A program made the translations under genes and the position numbers. The notes below the pieces were generated by a model. The model worked only from the letters and a program-made list of their open reading frames with translations. It ran no database searches and was not told the origin of the DNA. Positions 1 through 6,666 of a stretch of DNA of 8,441 nt are shown here, in pieces. The stretch lies in assembly GCA_030604345.1 (NCBI GenBank), contig JAUVWB010000053.1:1-8441 (forward strand). Direction: 5' to 3'. The first letter of the stretch is position 1. Each line of letters begins with the position of its first letter. This DNA is from Desulfofustis sp. GTDB taxonomy: Bacteria; Desulfobacterota; Desulfobulbia; Desulfobulbales; Desulfocapsaceae.

Positions 1-2129
1 TCCGGGCTCTGGGCGGCCATGCCGAGCAGCATGTTGCGCGCCTCGATCAGCTTCTCGTGGCCGAGATTGCCCCGGTCCTGCAGATAGAGGTCAAATCCGG
101 TGGCTAGGCCGAGGGCCGGGATGGCCGGGATGTTGAAGGCAAAGATCTGGGCCTCCTTGATCTGCATGAACCGGCCCATGGCCCGACCGATGATGGCGTT
201 GACCGACTGGTCGGGACGTTTCCGCTCATCCCAGTGTTTCAGCTGGGCAAACGCCATGCCGTTGTTCTGGCCGCTGCCGGCGAAACTGAAGCCGGCCACG
301 GCGAATACCGCATTGACGTTTTCCGCCTCGTTTTTCAGATAGTGATCGCGGACCTGGTTGATGACCTCCTGGGTCCGCTCCAGCGTGGCGCCGGCCGGCA
401 GCTGGATCATGGTCAGGAAGACGCCCTGATCTTCCTCGGGGATGAACGAGGTGGGCAACTTGGAGAAGAGAAACACCATGCCGCCCACCAGCAGCAGATA
501 GATCAGTCCGAACCGTCCGGTGCGGCGCAGGGCGTAGCCGACGGTCTTCTGATAGCGGTCGGTGCCGCGGTTGAAGGTGCGATTGAACCAGCCGAAGAAA
601 CCGCGCTTGCGCGCATGCTTGTGCGGGTCGATCGGTTTCAGCATGGTGGCGCACAGCGCCGGGGTAAGGATCAGGGCCACCAGGACGGAGAGCACCATGG
701 CCGAGACGATGGTCAGCGAGAACTGGCGGTAGATGGCGCCGGTGGAGCCGCCGAAAAAGGCCATCGGCACACAGACCGCCGAAAGCACCAGGGCGATGCC
801 GATCAAGGCGCTGGTGATCTGATCCATGGATTTCCGGGTTGCCTCAACCGGGGAGAGGCCTTCCTGGGACATGATCCGCTCGACGTTTTCCGCGACAACG
901 ATGGCGTCGTCCACCAGCAGGCCAATGGCCAGAACCATGCCGAACATGGTCAGGGTGTTGATGGAAAAGCCGAAGGCGGCCATGATACCGAAGGTGCCGA
1001 GCAGGACCACGGGCACGGCGATGGAGGGAATCAGGGTCGCCCGGAAGTTTTGGAGGAAGAGGAACATGACGAGAAAGACGAGGATGATCGCCTCGATCAG
1101 GGTCTGCGCCACCTCCTCGATGGAGATTTTGATGAAGGTCGTGGTGTCGTAAGGATAGACCACGTCGATGCCGGCCGGGAAGAACGGTTTCAGTTCCTCC
1201 ACCTTGGCCCGGACCGCCTCCGAGGTGTCCAGGGCGTTGGCGCCGGTGGCCAGCATGATGGCCATGCCGCCCGACGGCTGACCGTTGTAAGTGCCGAACG
1301 CGGCATAGCTCTCACCGCCGATCTCGACGCGGGCTACGTCGCGCAGCCGGATCTGGGAACCGTCCTTGTTGACGCGCAGCAAGATGTTGCCGAATTGCTC
1401 GGGCGAACTGAGCTTGGTCTGCGCCATCATGCTGGCGGTGACCTGCTGTCCGGCTATCGAAGGGGCACCGCCCAGATCGCCGACCGCCACTTGGTTGTTC
1501 TGGGCGCGGATGGCGGCGGCCACGTCGCTCGGTGTCATCTGGTAACTGGTCAGCTTGTGCGGATCGAGCCAGATGCGCATGGCGTACTGGCTGCCGAATA
1601 CCTGAATGGAGCCGACACCAGGCGTCCGGCTGAGCGGGTCGCGCAGTTCCGAGACCATGTAGTCGGAGAGGTCGCGTTGATCCATGTTGCCATCGGTGGA
1701 AATGAGGCCGACGATCATCAGGAAGGTCGAGTTCGATTTGTTGACCTGGACGCCTTGCTCTTGCACTTCCTGGGGCAGCAGTCGCAAGGCCTGCTGCAGT
1801 TTGTTCTGTACCTGGACCTGGGCGATATCCGGATCGGTACCGGATTCGAAGGTCAGGGTGATGGAGACCGAGCCGTCGGAGGAACTCTGGGCGTTCATGT
1901 AGAGCAGGTTGTCCAAACCGGTCATGTTCTGCTCGATGATCTGGGTGACGCTGTCTTCGACCGTCTGCGCCGAGGCGCCAGGATAGCTGGTGGTGACGCG
2001 TACCGAGGGCGGCGCGATCTCAGGGTACTGCGAGACCGGCAGGCGAAAGATCGACAGGGCGCCGGCCAGCATGATGACGATGGCGATGACCCAGGCGAAG
2101 ATCGGGCGATCGATGAAGAATCTGGCCAT
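1..2129 (-). CDS. acrB: RND multidrug efflux pump, inner-membrane subunit (AcrB/MexB type, HAE-1), 3' part missing
   Basis: Proton-driven inner-membrane transporter of a tripartite drug efflux system; it works with the AcrA-like adaptor encoded just upstream and an outer-membrane channel not in the window. The 709 codons present start with [13 protein letters not shown], the canonical AcrB N-terminus. TM1 is about residues 10-28. The proton-relay motif [13 protein letters not shown] places the aspartate pair at 407-408, the same numbers as E. coli AcrB, so there are no indels before it. Drug-pocket phenylalanines are conserved: F136, F178, and those in [11 protein letters not shown] near 609-616. 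The sequence is colinear with E. coli AcrB with one residue missing in the loop near 500. The frame is open to the window edge; about 330 C-terminal residues, including TM8-12, lie outside. The start is supported by GGAG at 2136-2139, 6 nt upstream, overlapping the acrA stop region. Very sure of family; substrates unknown. Confidence 0.97.
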   Translation of the reverse strand, partial: MARFFIDRPIFAWVIAIVIMLAGALSIFRLPVSQYPEIAPPSVRVTTSYPGASAQTVEDSVTQIIEQNMTGLDNLLYMNAQSSSDGSVSITLTFESGTDPDIAQVQVQNKLQQALRLLPQEVQEQGVQVNKSNSTFLMIVGLISTDGNMDQRDLSDYMVSELRDPLSRTPGVGSIQVFGSQYAMRIWLDPHKLTSYQMTPSDVAAAIRAQNNQVAVGDLGGAPSIAGQQVTASMMAQTKLSSPEQFGNILLRVNKDGSQIRLRDVARVEIGGESYAAFGTYNGQPSGGMAIMLATGANALDTSEAVRAKVEELKPFFPAGIDVVYPYDTTTFIKISIEEVAQTLIEAIILVFLVMFLFLQNFRATLIPSIAVPVVLLGTFGIMAAFGFSINTLTMFGMVLAIGLLVDDAIVVAENVERIMSQEGLSPVEATRKSMDQITSALIGIALVLSAVCVPMAFFGGSTGAIYRQFSLTIVSAMVLSVLVALILTPALCATMLKPIDPHKHARKRGFFGWFNRTFNRGTDRYQKTVGYALRRTGRFGLIYLLLVGGMVFLFSKLPTSFIPEEDQGVFLTMIQLPAGATLERTQEVINQVRDHYLKNEAENVNAVFAVAGFSFAGSGQNNGMAFAQLKHWDERKRPDQSVNAIIGRAMGRFMQIKEAQIFAFNIPAIPALGLATGFDLYLQDRGNLGHEKLIEARNMLLGMAAQSP

Positions 2130-2132
2130 GGC

Positions 2133-3314
2133 TTACTCCGTTTTGGCAGCGGTGGTGGCCGGTTGGCCGTCGACGACGGGGGCTTCGGCGACGGTGACCG
2201 GCATGCCCGGTTTGACTTTCTGGATACCGGCGACAACGACCCGTTCGCCCGCCGTCAACCCGCTGGCGATGAGCACCTGATCGCCCCGATTTTGCTCGAT
2301 CTCGATGATCCGGCCGGCCACGGTGTTATCACCGTCCACCACCAGAACGGTGGCCTGGCCGCGACTGTTGCGGATGACGCTGGCCGCCGGCACGAGAATG
2401 CCGTCAGGCCGGGTTCCCTTGGCGATCCGGGCTCGGACGAACATGCCGGGGAGCAGCTCCTGGTCGGGGTTGTCGACGATGGCTCGCATGGTGACGGTGC
2501 CGGTCGACTGATCGACCGAGACGTCGGAGAACTCCAGGTAGCCTTCACGGCCATAGAGAGAGCCGTCGTCGAGGATGACGGTGACCGGCGAACGGAGCTG
2601 CCGATCGGTGGTGATCTGTCCCGCCGCCAGCTCCTTTTTCAAACGAAGCAAGTCGGTGCTGGACTGGTTCAGGTCCACGTAGATCGGGTCCAGTTGCTGG
2701 ATAATGGCCAAGGCCATGGACTGCTGGGCGGTAACCAGGGCGCCTTCGGAGACCATGGATTTGCCGATGCGACCGGAGATGGGGGCGGTGACCCGGGTGT
2801 AGTCGAGATCGATGCGGGCCTTCTCCAGGGCCGCTTTGGCTGCCGCCACCTCGGCGACGGCCTGTTTCCAGGCCGCTTCCACTTCGATCTGATCCTGCTC
2901 GCTGACCGCTTTGGTACGCACCAGGGTCCGGTAGCGTTCAGCCTTTTGCCGGGTCGATGCCTCCACTACCTCGGCTTTGGCCAGAGCCGCCTTGGCGCTG
3001 TCGAAATTGGCCTGATACAGGGCCGGATCGATCTGGTACAGGAGTTCCCCGGCCGAGACTTCGCTGCCTTCGGTGAACAACCGTTTCTGGACGATACCGC
3101 TGACCTGGGGGCGAACCTCGGCGATGCGAAACGCCGCGGTCCGTCCCGGCAGTTCCGCGACCAATTCGACCGGCTGAGTGTTCAGGGTGACGACATTTAC
3201 TTCCGGGGGCGGCGGTGCCGGCCGGGCCGCCTGCTGTTCATTTTTGCAGCCGCCGGTGGCCGTCAAGACGGCGGCGGTTACGATGAAAACTGCGCTACGT
3301 AAGGGTCTGTTCAT
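2133..3314 (-). CDS. acrA: RND efflux periplasmic adaptor (membrane fusion protein, AcrA/MexA type), lipoprotein
   Basis: Periplasmic adaptor linking the AcrB-type pump to an outer-membrane channel. 393 aa, normal for the family. The N-terminus (MNRPLRSAVFIVTAAVLTATGGC) is a short charged start, a hydrophobic stretch and a Cys at 23, followed by a Pro-rich linker (31-37). This fits a lipoprotein signal, although the lipobox TGGC is imperfect. The RTAAFRIAEVRPQVSGIV segment (58-75) is the family hallmark. Half-lipoyl domains lie around 62-97 and 171-205, flanking an alpha-helical hairpin (about 98-170). A beta-barrel (208-295) and a membrane-proximal domain (300-375, with LVPAASVIRN) follow. 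An in-frame start exists further upstream at 3422, but 3314 is preferred: AAGGA (3323-3327) sits 8 nt before it and the signal peptide begins there. It ends 3 nt before acrB, so the two are co-translated. Regulated probably through the palindrome at 3366-3387. Confidence 0.95.
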   Translation of the reverse strand: MNRPLRSAVFIVTAAVLTATGGCKNEQQAARPAPPPPEVNVVTLNTQPVELVAELPGRTAAFRIAEVRPQVSGIVQKRLFTEGSEVSAGELLYQIDPALYQANFDSAKAALAKAEVVEASTRQKAERYRTLVRTKAVSEQDQIEVEAAWKQAVAEVAAAKAALEKARIDLDYTRVTAPISGRIGKSMVSEGALVTAQQSMALAIIQQLDPIYVDLNQSSTDLLRLKKELAAGQITTDRQLRSPVTVILDDGSLYGREGYLEFSDVSVDQSTGTVTMRAIVDNPDQELLPGMFVRARIAKGTRPDGILVPAASVIRNSRGQATVLVVDGDNTVAGRIIEIEQNRGDQVLIASGLTAGERVVVAGIQKVKPGMPVTVAEAPVVDGQPATTAAKTE

Positions 3315-3360
3315 GAGGATCATCCTTGTTGCGATGATTGATGGGAAGTGATGAGGGTTC

Positions 3361-3391
3361 GTTATATACATACTTTCGTGTATGTATGCAA
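3361..3391 (-). promoter_or_regulatory. Predicted sigma70 promoter of the acrAB operon
   Basis: Reading the minus strand, TTGCAT (3391-3386) resembles a -35 box. TATATA (3368-3363) lies 17 nt further on, or TATAAC (3366-3361) at 19 nt, as the -10. Transcription would start near 3355, giving a leader of about 40 nt before the acrA start at 3314. It is the only promoter-like pair seen in the 197-bp gap between acrA and the hydrolase gene. Confidence 0.6.
3366..3387. promoter_or_regulatory. Palindromic operator inside the acrAB promoter (TetR/AcrR-type candidate)
   Basis: Perfect 8-bp arms ATACATAC (3366-3373) and GTATGTAT (3380-3387) are separated by 6 nt. The palindrome fills the space between the -35 and -10 boxes, where a bound dimer would block RNA polymerase. 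The half-site TACATAC/GTATGTA is, from memory, the one in the E. coli AcrR operator, but there the half-sites are farther apart (about 10 nt). A TetR-family repressor is therefore likely but not proven. No such repressor gene is in the window. Confidence 0.6.
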
Positions 3392-3511
3392 CAGGAATGT
3401 AGAGATAGTCCTTTTTTCTCACGGACTACCGGCGGGCAACAACCGCAGCCGTGCCCGGACGGGTGCGCTCCCACTCCGAGCGAGGCGGTGCCGGCGGCGG
3501 TGCGATCTGCG

Positions 3512-4390
3512 TCAATGGCGCCGATGGTTTTCGGTGGCCACGGTCAGCGAGCGATCCGGGGCGACGGTGAAGGTGATGGTCCCGTCCCGGTCGGTGCGCA
3601 ACACCTGTACCCCGGCCGCCTCCAGTCGCTCGAGCACGACAGGATGCGGCGCCGCGATGCGATTATCCGCCGCACAGCCGATCAGGGCGTAGGTGGGCGA
3701 CACGCGCTCGAGCAACGGCGGTGACGTGGCGTCGCCGGCCCCGTGATGGGCGACCTTGAGCAGGTCGGCGCGCAGGTCGTCGGGGCGAGACAGCAGGGCC
3801 TTTTCCCACGGCCCGCCGATATCTCCCAGGTGCAACAGCCGAAAGTCGTGGAAGCGGATCAGCAGGGCGAGCGACGAACCGTTGATGTCGTCCTGCGGGG
3901 TCGGGGGCGTCTGCGGATGCAGAACGGAGATCTCCAGATCGCCGCAAAAAAGCCGGTCCCCTCTTTGCAGAGCGGTAATGGGCAGGTTCCGGCGCAGGGC
4001 GAGATAGTCGTCGAAGTACTCGTGAGCGGGGTTGCTGCCGCCGTTGTCGAAGGCACGGGCGATGCCGATTCGGGGAACGATGTCGAACAGGCCGCCGAAG
4101 TGATCGAGGTGGGGATGGCTGACGACCACCAGGTCCAGGTGGTCGACGTCCAGCCCGAGGATGGCCTCGGTTACCCGATGGCCGTGCAGCAGGCCGCCGG
4201 CATCGATCAAGGCGGTACAGCCGCCGGGCTGGTGCAGGAGCAGCGGGTCGCCCTGACCGACATCGAGCATGGTGATGGTCAGCTCCCCCGGTTGCCTGCT
4301 GCAACTCGCCAGGAGCCAGGCGGTTAACACGATAACCAGCAAGCCGCCGGCGCGGCTGGCGGCGAGTCGGTGGCGGGCAATCGAGGTCAT
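3512..4390 (-). CDS. ComEC-like metallo-beta-lactamase-fold hydrolase, predicted lipoprotein
   Basis: 292 aa. Residues 1-30 form a lipoprotein signal: basic N-terminus, hydrophobic core 15-27, lipobox LASC with Cys30. This predicts a membrane-anchored, externally located hydrolase. The rest is one metallo-beta-lactamase domain of the ComEC/Rec2 type. LDVGQGD (42-48) opens the fold. SHPHLDH carries the metal ligands H92, H94, D96 and H97. GDIGG contributes D190, and VAHHG (213-217) a further His. All expected metal ligands are present. Unlike full ComEC it has no competence transmembrane channel or OB domain, so it is a stand-alone secreted hydrolase. The substrate is unknown; nucleic acid or a phosphodiester is only a family-based guess. 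Its ATG overlaps the dgt TGA by 4 nt and has no clear Shine-Dalgarno of its own, so it is probably translated by coupling. Confidence 0.88.
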   Translation of the reverse strand: MTSIARHRLAASRAGGLLVIVLTAWLLASCSRQPGELTITMLDVGQGDPLLLHQPGGCTALIDAGGLLHGHRVTEAILGLDVDHLDLVVVSHPHLDHFGGLFDIVPRIGIARAFDNGGSNPAHEYFDDYLALRRNLPITALQRGDRLFCGDLEISVLHPQTPPTPQDDINGSSLALLIRFHDFRLLHLGDIGGPWEKALLSRPDDLRADLLKVAHHGAGDATSPPLLERVSPTYALIGCAADNRIAAPHPVVLERLEAAGVQVLRTDRDGTITFTVAPDRSLTVATENHRRH

Positions 4391-5586
4391 TGTCGTTGCG
4401 GTATCGGGCAGCCGATTGACCGGGCCTGTTTGAGAAAATAGTCGTCGGTCATGCCGGCGATAAAGTCACGCACGCGGGCCGCGGCCGGCTGACGGCTGGT
4501 GTAGCTTGCCTCCAGATCGCCCATCAGATCCACGTCCAGCTCGGCGGCCGTGCCGTTCTCCAGGTGTTGCAGATAGAAAGCAAAGAGCGACTGGTAACAG
4601 CGCTCGATAAGCGGCATGTGTTTCTGGGTCTCCGGGGTGAGGTAGATGCAACGGTAATTGAACCGTTTCAGTTCGCCGAGCGCTTCGGCGACCGGGTCGC
4701 TGAAGCCGATAGAGTGAGAGCCGGATGGTATCTCCGTTCCGGGGGCAGCCACCCGGCTGTGGGTGATCAGGTCGGTGACCAGGTTGTAGACGATGGAACC
4801 GTTGGTGGCTCCGAGCCGCTCCCGGCAGCGGCCGGGGATGTCGTCGCGACGGATCAGGCCAAGGACGATGGCGTCTTCGATATCCCTGCCGATATAGGCG
4901 ATGGTGTCGGCCAGTCGGACCACGCAGGCCTCAAGCGTCATCGGCCGCAGTTCGTGTCCCGGATCGGCGGCTTTGGCCCGGATTTTGCGGTCCAGCTCGG
5001 TGAAATCGGTAAGCGGTTCGGGGGAGAGTCGGTAGGTGTTGGTCTCTCCGTCGTGGCAGAGAATGCCGTCCAAGGTCTGCAAGGTCAGATTCCAGCCTCG
5101 CCCTTTGCGCTCCAGACGATCCAGGGCTCGGACCGATTGGATGTTGTGCTGAAACGGCTGCAGCCCATGGCGTCGGCAGAGTTTGGCGAGGAAGTGTTCG
5201 CCGGCGTGGCCGAACGGCGGATGGCCGATGTCGTGGCCCAGGGAAATGGCCTCGATCAGATCTTCGTTGAGTCTGAGGAAACGGCCGATGGTGCGGGCGA
5301 TGCGTGAAACCAGTTGGACGTGGAGGACCCGATGGGTGATGTGGTCGTTGTCGATCAGGCAGAATACCTGGGTCTTGTCGATATATCTCGTATAGGCCCG
5401 GGAGTGGAGGATGCGGTCGGCATCCAGGGCGAACTGCTGCCGATAGCCGATTCGCTCTTCGGTGGCCCGGCGCCGGCCGTCATGGGAGAAAGCGGCAGCC
5501 GGCGAGAGGCGTGCGGCCTCTTCGACGCCAAGGGCGTCGAGCCGTTTGAATACGCTTTCCTGTGGGTCGGTGTTGCTCATGGTCAT
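4387..5586 (-). CDS. dgt: dGTP triphosphohydrolase-like HD-domain protein
   Basis: Cytoplasmic HD-superfamily phosphohydrolase that in characterised members cleaves dNTPs, classically dGTP, to the deoxynucleoside and triphosphate. 399 aa, typical of the dGTPase-like family. Seen in the sequence: RILHSRAYTRYIDKTQVF (58-75), the usual N-terminal block; then the HD metal site His85, GHDIGHPPFGHAGE (His118, Asp119) and Asp227 in RLADTIAYIGRDIEDA. The family signature is complete. Start: ATG at 5586 or a second ATG two codons later (5580). Neither has a normal Shine-Dalgarno, the preceding bases being pyrimidine-rich; see the leader entry. It is followed by the lipoprotein hydrolase with an ATGA overlap, forming a two-gene operon. 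Exact nucleotide preference cannot be read from sequence. Confidence 0.93.
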   Translation of the reverse strand: MTMSNTDPQESVFKRLDALGVEEAARLSPAAAFSHDGRRRATEERIGYRQQFALDADRILHSRAYTRYIDKTQVFCLIDNDHITHRVLHVQLVSRIARTIGRFLRLNEDLIEAISLGHDIGHPPFGHAGEHFLAKLCRRHGLQPFQHNIQSVRALDRLERKGRGWNLTLQTLDGILCHDGETNTYRLSPEPLTDFTELDRKIRAKAADPGHELRPMTLEACVVRLADTIAYIGRDIEDAIVLGLIRRDDIPGRCRERLGATNGSIVYNLVTDLITHSRVAAPGTEIPSGSHSIGFSDPVAEALGELKRFNYRCIYLTPETQKHMPLIERCYQSLFAFYLQHLENGTAAELDVDLMGDLEASYTSRQPAAARVRDFIAGMTDDYFLKQARSIGCPIPQRQ

Positions 5587-5634
5587 GGAGGTGAAATGGT
5601 TTCGCCATACAGCATAATCAGTTCGCCGCCTCCT
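5583..5634 (-). promoter_or_regulatory. dgt leader: strong Shine-Dalgarno plus 10-codon mini-ORF overlapping the dgt start
   Basis: On the minus strand AGGAGG (5634-5629) stands too far upstream to serve dgt directly. Thirteen nt after it an ATG at 5615 opens a 10-codon frame (MLYGETISPP). Its TGA (5585-5583) overlaps the dgt ATG as ATGA. The arrangement would couple dgt translation to the mini-ORF, which would explain why dgt lacks its own ribosome site. The 13-nt spacing is long; a CTG 7 nt after AGGAGG is in the same frame and is an alternative start. Speculative. Confidence 0.25.
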
Positions 5635-5704
5635 GTCGATAGTCGCTCAGGGGCCGGTGGGCGGCCGCGCCGACGGATTTGCGGTCGCATTTACCGGCGG
5701 ACGT

Positions 5705-5732
5705 TTTATAATGGTCGGATCGGTTCACTCAA
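5705..5732 (-). promoter_or_regulatory. Predicted promoter of the dgt operon
   Basis: Minus-strand TTGAGT (5732-5727) and TATAAA (5710-5705) are separated by 16 nt. This would give a leader of about 110 nt ahead of dgt. The -10 box overlaps the plus-strand TATAAT assigned to selW, so the two genes would be transcribed divergently from overlapping promoters. Confidence 0.45.
5707..5712 (+). promoter_or_regulatory. -10 box of the predicted selW promoter
   Basis: A perfect TATAAT lies about 60 nt upstream of the selW start. No good -35 is seen at 16-18 nt; the bases there are GTCGCA-like. The promoter is therefore only half supported, and could depend on an activator or belong mainly to the opposite strand. 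Confidence 0.4.
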
Positions 5733-5770
5733 CGGTGTGGCCTGTTTCGGGCTGTTAAAAAGGAGTAAGC

Positions 5771-5986
5771 ATGAAAGTAACCATTGAATATTGTGCCGTC
5801 TGAAAATATGAGCCGCGCGCTTCCAGTCTGGGAGACGAGCTGAACAAACGGTACGGTGCCGAAGTGGAGTTGATTGCTTCTTCTGGTGGTGTTTTTGAGG
5901 TTTCGGTGGATGGCCGATTGCTCTTTTCCAAGAAAAAGCTTGGCCGTTTTCCCGAAATGTCGGAGCTGTCCGTGCTGATCGGCTGA
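5771..5986 (+). CDS. SelW-like (Rdx family) selenoprotein with in-frame TGA = selenocysteine
   Basis: Small cytoplasmic thioredoxin-fold redox protein of the Rdx/SelW/SelT/SelH family. Its CxxU motif is the presumed thiol/selenol active site; the physiological substrate is not established. Translation gives MKVTIEYCAV-U-KYEPRASSL, where U is TGA at codon 11 (5801-5803). The frame then runs open for 60 more codons to a true TGA at 5984-5986, 71 residues in total. Y-C-x-x-U near the N-terminus, GGVFEVSVDG (39-48) and LLFSKKKLGRFPE (50-62) match the SelW pattern, where FEV...G and SKK recur. An excellent ribosome site AGGAG (5761-5765) lies 5 nt before the ATG. Homology continuing across the TGA and the hairpin after it both argue against a pseudogene. 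Length is normal for bacterial Rdx proteins. The selenocysteine machinery must be elsewhere in the genome. Convergent with the DtxR-type gene, whose stop is 9 bp away. Confidence 0.92.
5818..5837 (+). promoter_or_regulatory. Predicted bacterial SECIS element of selW
   Basis: This hairpin lies within the coding sequence just after the selenocysteine codon. Stem C5818-G5837 and G5819-C5836, bulged A5835, then CTTCCA (5820-5825) pairs with TGGGAG (5829-5834), including one T-G wobble, around the loop GTC (5826-5828). The loop G is the 23rd nucleotide after TGA, within the range known for bacterial SECIS elements read by SelB (about 16-37). Pairing was found by eye only. Confidence 0.6.
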
Positions 5987-6001
5987 CTCGGGCGCTCAGC
6001 T
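5981..6001. terminator. Weak hairpin between convergent selW and dtxR-type genes
   Basis: GCTGA (5982-5986) pairs with TCAGC (5996-6000), extended by one G-T pair, over a 9-nt loop. It spans both stop codons and could act on both strands, but there is no T-tract on either side, so it is at best a poor intrinsic terminator. Confidence 0.2.
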
Positions 6002-6508
6002 CTTGGTGTCGTCGTCCAGGCAGGAAGAGATACAACTGGCGCAATCCACGCGGGTGGCGCCGTGCTTGCAGTAATCGGCAAAGCCTTTGAGCAGATCGTC
6101 ACCGCCCCGTGGGCAGACCTGCAGGAATTTGATGAAACTGATCATCTGTGAGATGACCACCGGCGGCGCCGCGTGTTCAATCTTGCAGGCCGCTTCTTCC
6201 GCCAGTTCCGGCCGGATGGCAAGCACTTCGGTGAAGAAGCGCTTCAGGGAGTCGTGGCGATAGATGACATCTTCCGCCACCTTGCGCCCCTGTTCGGTCA
6301 TGGTGATCGCCTCGTACGGCGAATAGTTGATCAACTCCTTTTTGGCCAGGGCGCGCAGCGCTTCGGTTACCGAGGCGCGGCTGACGTCGAGCCGGGCGGC
6401 GATGTCCTTGCTGCGGGCGACCAGTTTTTCTTCGACGATATGATAGATCGCTTCGATGTAATCTTCGAGGCTGGCGCTGAGGTCAACGATATCAGTAGAT
6501 TTTTTCAT
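5996..6508 (-). CDS. DtxR/MntR-family metal-dependent transcriptional regulator with Cys-rich C-terminus
   Basis: 170 aa: an N-terminal winged helix (about 12-75, recognition part DVSRASVTEALRALAKKELI) and a metal-binding dimerisation domain (about 76-130). There is no SH3-like third domain, so it is MntR/short-DtxR sized. SLEDYIEAIY supplies D16 and E19, in the places of MntR D8 and E11. H85 (YRHDSLKRFF) matches MntR His77. ACKIEH gives C108, E111 and H112, equivalent to DtxR C102, E105 and H106, whereas MntR has Glu at the first. The ligand set is thus mixed. The tail has five more cysteines (132, 147, 156, 159, 163) in a C-P-R-G-G, then C-x2-C-x3-C arrangement, which could hold metal or an Fe-S cluster. 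Start chosen at 6508; Shine-Dalgarno is poor. Targets unknown: iron or manganese homeostasis is the family expectation. Confidence 0.9.
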   Translation of the reverse strand: MKKSTDIVDLSASLEDYIEAIYHIVEEKLVARSKDIAARLDVSRASVTEALRALAKKELINYSPYEAITMTEQGRKVAEDVIYRHDSLKRFFTEVLAIRPELAEEAACKIEHAAPPVVISQMISFIKFLQVCPRGGDDLLKGFADYCKHGATRVDCASCISSCLDDDTKS

Positions 6509-6584
6509 GATTTCATGGCAGGATGGAGCCGGTCCGGAAGCCGGTTATCTGAGCGCGGCCGGAGGCAGAATCGAAGCGTTATTG

Positions 6585-6641
6585 CTATACGCCTGTCAGG
6601 ATACTTTCCTTTTCCCGGCGAGTCAAGAACCGAGCGTATAG
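6585..6641. repeat. Widely spaced 8-bp inverted repeat flanking the dtxR-type promoter
   Basis: CTATACGC (6585-6592) and its exact complement GCGTATAG (6634-6641) are 41 nt apart. They bracket the -35 and -10 boxes of the minus-strand promoter. The right arm also overlaps the possible recN -10. They may be paired regulator sites for autoregulation, or chance. Confidence 0.35.
6598..6626 (-). promoter_or_regulatory. Predicted promoter of the DtxR-family gene
   Basis: Minus-strand TTGACT (6626-6621, five of six consensus) and TATCCT (6603-6598, four of six) are 17 nt apart. Transcription would start near 6591, leaving a leader of roughly 80 nt. It is the best promoter-like pair in the window. 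Confidence 0.6.
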
Positions 6642-6642
6642 T
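6637..6642 (+). promoter_or_regulatory. Possible -10 box for recN
   Basis: TATAGT, five of six consensus bases, lies 24 nt before the recN ATG. No convincing -35 stands at the right distance and no LexA-like palindrome was recognised nearby, so SOS control cannot be claimed. Confidence 0.25.
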
Positions 6643-6666
6643 TGCCTGAAGATACGTGGAAAATGC

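Noticed and set aside
234..3302. 1022-codon open frame on the plus strand opposite acrA and acrB
   Set aside because: It is antisense to two clear, conserved genes. Its translation is low-complexity in D, G, H and Q, as expected from a mirror frame of GC-rich coding DNA; no domain is recognisable.
3315..3422. Longer acrA start at 3422
   Set aside because: It would add 36 residues before the signal peptide and run through the promoter and palindrome; 3314 has a good Shine-Dalgarno.
3406..3428. TAGTCC/GGACTA stem near a T-run as terminator of the dgt-hydrolase unit
   Set aside because: Only 6 bp with an 11-nt loop, and the T-run lies inside the loop, not after the stem. No terminator is accepted in 3392-3511.
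4564..5307. 247-codon plus-strand frame opposite dgt
   Set aside because: Shadow of the dGTPase gene, whose catalytic motifs are intact on the minus strand.
5771..5803. selW as a 10-codon peptide or a nonsense pseudogene
   Set aside because: SelW-family similarity continues for 60 codons after the TGA, the TGA is exactly at the Sec position, and a SECIS-like hairpin follows.
5706..6102. Two minus-strand frames across selW
   Set aside because: They arise only because selW contains TGA; no ribosome site or recognisable family, and they overlap the DtxR-type gene.
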